DNA of 64,000 nucleotides, taken from positions 496,001 to 560,000 of the forward strand of contig JAPWDM010000021.1 in the NCBI GenBank assembly GCA_035578155.1, read 5' to 3'. The DNA comes from Brachynemurus nebulosus. Its lineage: Eukaryota > Arthropoda > Insecta > Neuroptera > Myrmeleontidae. Under the pieces are notes generated by a model that had not been told where the DNA came from, did not search any database, and was given only the letters and a program-made list of their open reading frames with translations. The position numbers and the translations under genes are program-made. Of the stretch, positions 60,890 to 64,000 are shown one piece after another (the stretch's first letter is position 1; each line of letters begins with the position of its first letter).

Positions 60890-61974
60890 ATCTATTAATC
60901 ATTTTCAGTTAATTCAGTTAAAAAAAAATATTTGAACCTTTTCATTTTATCTTTTCGTATCTAGTCAGCTGGTCTGACTAAATAATTTTAGTGTGTTTTA
61001 TCGTTTTTCGTCATTATACTATTAAGGTCCCTTTACACCCTTAGTAGTGTTTTATAGTTACTTATTTATTTATTTATTGTGGCCTTTTTTTACATATCTA
61101 ATTAGCTAGCTTGATTCAGTAATGTTAAGGTTTCACTGTTTTTGCTATTTATGTTAGCAGAGATACTTCACATTCGTATTAGTAAATTTTCAGAAAAAGG
61201 ACAATAAAATCCCGTTTAAATTTTTGCCTGATGTTAATTAAAGGAATCATAATGTGCCAATATCGCAGAAAATATACCGTCAACTGTTTTCTCGAAAATT
61301 TTACCGAAACTCGTACGGTTTATATGGGCTTGTTGAGGTACTCTGGTTCCTTATTTCAGGACTCCGTCGTAGCACACAACACTTTTCAAAAAGTAGACAT
61401 AATAATCAAGAAGTTCGGTCAACAAATAACAACTTAAAGAAATTTTTCTGATAAGCAATTAAGAAAAATTATAGTAAGAGTTCCATATATCCCTGCCCAG
61501 TTCTTTGTCCAATTCTTTGCTCAACTAACTGCTGATAAACTGACTGCATGTTTTCAATTCGTATATCCAACTGATTGAACCATACCGACTGAATCTTCCG
61601 AATTAACTGACCAATTTCTGTATTCAATGGGGCTTTCGAAATGCCATTTGCTGCATCTAATAAGAATGACGTAACCTATTGTTGTTGCCTTCTTGATGTT
61701 ACCTTCTGGAATGTGCTCGAATATTCCAGAAAATTCCATCCTTACATAGAAAAAATAAAATTGTAAAAAAAAAAAATAATCCGTACTAGGTAAATACAGC
61801 TGGGCAGGTAAATACGGTAGCAGGCAACGTGTTCGATAAGTACAGTGGAGCTCTTATAATCATCCCCTATAAAAACTTGCGTACGGTCGCTGTAGGAGTG
61901 TCAGGTCCCACCTCCAAGTTGCAAATCTTGTTGCCGAAAGTTCATCACGTCCCGTGATCTTAGTGTCAAGATAA
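60890..61974. other. 3' region of the DDE-Ulp1 element; small coiled-coil candidate on minus strand
   Basis: No clear gene. On the minus strand, about 61700-61490 reads as a helical peptide with heptad-like Leu/Ile/Val/Gln spacing (IRKIQSVWFNQLDIRIENM, then VYQQLVEQRIGQ) that lacks a clear start, so it may be the last exon of a second gene. A plus-strand frame at 61254-61451 has no recognisable content. Confidence 0.35.
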
Positions 61975-62461
61975 AATACAGGGCTAGCCGTTCTCCTGAA
62001 ATTTGACTTCAAATCATGTATCACAGGCGCTTATTTCCACAAAAATAATTTTTGGCCGTCTATTGCCAGAAAACCACGCATAGGATCTGGTACAAATTTT
62101 CGCTGGTTATTTACTAATGTAATAAGCTAGAAAACGCCGTACCAGCAGAAAATAGACGGCTAGCCGTTTTCCCGAAATTGGACTTCGAATTATGTATTTA
62201 AGTCGCATTTTTCAACAAAAAATATTTTTTGCCGTCAATTGCCAGAAAACCACGCATAGGATCTGGTTCAAACTTTCGCTGGTTATTACTAATATAAAAG
62301 GCTAGAAAACGCTATACCAGCAGAAAATAGACGGCTAGTCGTTCTCTCGAAACTGGACTTCGAATCAGGTATCAGAGGCGCTTATTTCCACAAAAATAAT
62401 TTTTGGCCGTCTATTGCCAGAAAACCACGCATAGAATCTGGTTCAAACTTTCGCTGATTAT
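61975..62461 (-). repeat. Right tandem array, inverted copy of the 175 bp units
   Basis: About three copies; the reverse complement carries the same GCGTGGTTTTCTGGCAA and GGCTAGCCGT phrases as 57196-57890. It ends abruptly at the TCTATATATC motif of the next repeat. Confidence 0.93.
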
Positions 62462-63100
62462 CTATATATCTATATATAGAAAGTGGTGTTAGTTACACTA
62501 CTTATAACTCAAGAACGGATGAACCGATTTGGCTGAAAATTGGTGGAGAGGTAGCTTAGAACCAGGAGAAACACATAGGATACTTTTTATCCCGTTCGAA
62601 CGCTTTTTCGTGAAGTCAGTATAAAACGTGGTATAACAAAAACGCATATGACATAAATCTGAAAATATACATACATACGTATGTTTGTTATTGACTTTTG
62701 TTTCCATAGTTTCAAAGTATGCATTGGCAAAAATTTAAACATCTTTTACAACTGACATAAATTAATAAAAAATTTTACTATTTATTTAAATAAATTTAAA
62801 TTTTACGAGTCGTGCGAGTCGTATGGCGAGCTGAGCGAAGCATTACCTGGAATTAACCTTTTATAGAATTTTGAATTGTTTAGCGAGCGAAGCGAAGCAC
62901 TTTATAGGCGAGTCATATGGCGACCGGAGCGAACCATTACCTGGAATTAACCTTCTAGGGGCATTCCATAAAAACAAAGACATAATGTCGAAACAATAAT
63001 TTTTTTTATAATTAATGTTTAGCACTTCAAATGTGTCCATAATATGAAGCCAGGTAATAGTCTATGCATATTTATATATTTTTTCAATAAAATCTATAAA
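62462..63100 (+). mobile_element. Helitron-like non-autonomous repeat (tentative)
   Basis: It starts TCTATATATCTATATATAG, compatible with a Helitron 5' TC end after an A. It also has the phrase ACGGATGAACCGATTTGGCT and a CATAGGATACTTTTTATCCC block that I remember from many insect non-autonomous repeats. A direct repeat GAGCGAA(G/C)CATTACCTGGAA follows. I could not identify the CTRR 3' end or hairpin, so the class and right border are uncertain. Confidence 0.35.
62821..62963. repeat. Direct repeat of about 40 bp, two copies
   Basis: Units containing GAGCGAAGCATTACCTGGAA and CATTACCTGGAATTAACCTT occur near 62830-62863 and 62925-62960, with GCGAG(C/T)-rich sequence between them (TAGCGAGCGAAGCGAAGCAC). 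Confidence 0.85.
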
Positions 63101-63162
63101 AGAAATGAGTAATAATTACGATTTGGGAGAATGGTCCGAAGAAAAAGTTTCAAAAGTATTAT

Positions 63163-64000
63163 ATGACAATGTTTCTCAAGGAGGCGTTTTTTGTTTTTAA
63201 GGAAAGCAAACCTAATTTCTCGACTGGTTTTTCAAAGTTTTGCAGTCTCCGGCCAAAGAATGTTCTCTTGATGAATGAGACCCCAGCATATCAGTGTTTA
63301 TGCAATACAAATGAAAATTTTATTTTGAAAATTAATGCATTGTCTCCCCAATACAATTACTCAAATGAGTTTTGGAAAAAAGTGCTATGCGATGACAGCC
63401 TTAATTCTCTTTGCTGGAGAAATCAATGTGAAATCTGTTCCGATGGAAAATTAATGATGCGGCCTAGTGAACCTGAAAAAAAGGTGGTATGGAAACAGTT
63501 GAAAAAAAATTCTGAAGGAAGACTTAACCTTGTTGTGAAGGAATCATATACAGGAGAACTTTTTGAGCTGATTATTGCTAACTTACCTGCAATGATGCTT
63601 CACGTTAATACCAAACGAATCCAACAAAAAGAATCTGAAAATGACAAATCTACTGATACAGACACAAGAATTTTGCAAATTGATTTTTCAATGAGTTACA
63701 ACTGTGAGTATCAAAATGAAAACGCTGTTCACAGCGGCTTCTTTTTATAATGGAAATTGTGAAACTGTCTTAATTTGTAGTGACACTCAAGACAAGGGAA
63801 AAGATACTGTCATGGTTTTTTTACACGAACTTTATGATCACATATTTAGAACAAGCGGAAAAATTAATCCTAAGAAAGAGGTTATCTGGAGTGATGGTCC
63901 ATCCTCTGAATTCAAAAATAAATATATGGTTAAAGTTCTGCAAAGTTTGTCTGAAAAGTATAAGAAAGAGTTTGCCTGGAAATACTTTGCAACTTCCCAT
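63163..64000 (+). pseudogene. Uncharacterised DDE-like gene, truncated by the window end
   Basis: The frame to 63750 contains SLRPKNVLLMNETPAYQCLC, a Cys-x2-Cys pair (NQCEICSDG) and LQIDFSMSYNCEYQNE (candidate first Asp). After a small deletion and frameshift near 63725 it continues with TAASFYNGNCETVLICSDT and VIWSDGPSSEFKNKY (candidate second Asp) to AWKYFATSH at the window edge. I recall this block order from an abundant insect family of hypothetical proteins. The first codon listed is the first open ATG; similarity may begin further upstream. Confidence 0.6.

Larger units (their letters stand above)
57160..62461 (+). mobile_element. MULE-like element: DDE-Ulp1 gene between inverted satellite arms
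   Basis: A transposase-protease gene (about 58137-60889) is bracketed by tandem arrays of about 175 bp units in opposite orientations (57196-57890 and 61975-62461). The symmetric arrangement suggests one element with arms made of repeated subterminal units. I could not find outermost ends or a target duplication. A piggyBac-type miniature element (57916-58135) is inserted near the gene's 5' end. Confidence 0.6.

Overview
The window is AT-rich eukaryotic DNA with spliceosomal introns (GT...AG), poly-A signals, long (TA)n tracts and a TTAGG-rich minisatellite. The transposase and retrotransposon families point to an arthropod, most likely an insect; a hemipteran such as an aphid is my guess from the mix of decayed families, not a proof. 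I see no ordinary housekeeping gene. Almost everything recognisable is a mobile element, a relic of one, or an uncharacterised gene family that travels with them.

Layout. 1-5228: two 1.59 kb near-perfect inverted arms around a single-finger C2H2 gene and a minisatellite. 5425-5893: a small acidic protein gene with a 5' intron. 7301-16765: a 9.5 kb unit with about 430 bp terminal inverted repeats (TIRs) carrying a decayed multi-exon gene of a large uncharacterised family; a 2.7 kb Mutator-like element with an intact transposase sits in its first intron. 16860-19600: broken DDE-type transposase fragments, one split by a TA-flanked miniature element. 19780-23455: a 3.7 kb imperfect palindrome with a smaller hairpin at its centre.

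25598-42537 is the most layered part. A Tc1/IS630-like DDE gene is split by a 15.6 kb intron. Inside it is a piggyBac element (TTAA target duplication). Inside piggyBac are a hAT-type miniature element (8 bp duplication), an expanded (TA)n tract in the transposase gene, and a TTA-flanked element with long arms carrying tRNA-like boxes. Inside that is a full-length I-clade LINE (8 bp duplication), and inside the LINE a pogo element (TA duplication). Another TA-flanked miniature element sits in one arm. Junctions at several levels can be read to the base, and removing the insert rejoins the host reading frame, which gives a relative order of insertion.

44084-47790 is a decayed multi-exon gene of another uncharacterised insect family, interrupted by a 1.35 kb element with a 9 bp target duplication that contains the TTAGG-like minisatellite. 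47790-50732 is the 3' part of a Ty3/gypsy-type element. 51482-52537 is an intact PIF/Harbinger transposase whose companion gene is cut by a ZMYM1-like hAT element (52776-56760), itself carrying a probable solo LTR. 57160-62461 holds a gene that joins a MULE-like DDE transposase to a Ulp1-type cysteine protease, between inverted arrays of about 175 bp repeats. The window ends in a Helitron-like repeat and a further DDE-like gene running off the edge.

The genes do not form a pathway. The unifying theme is repeated insertion of elements into elements. The only uninterrupted long coding regions I see are the Mutator-like transposase (9161-10981), the Harbinger transposase (51482-52537), the C2H2 gene (1985-3085) and the small acidic gene (5425-5814). 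All boundaries, domain calls and family names were read by eye; family assignments rest on remembered motifs and no database search was run.
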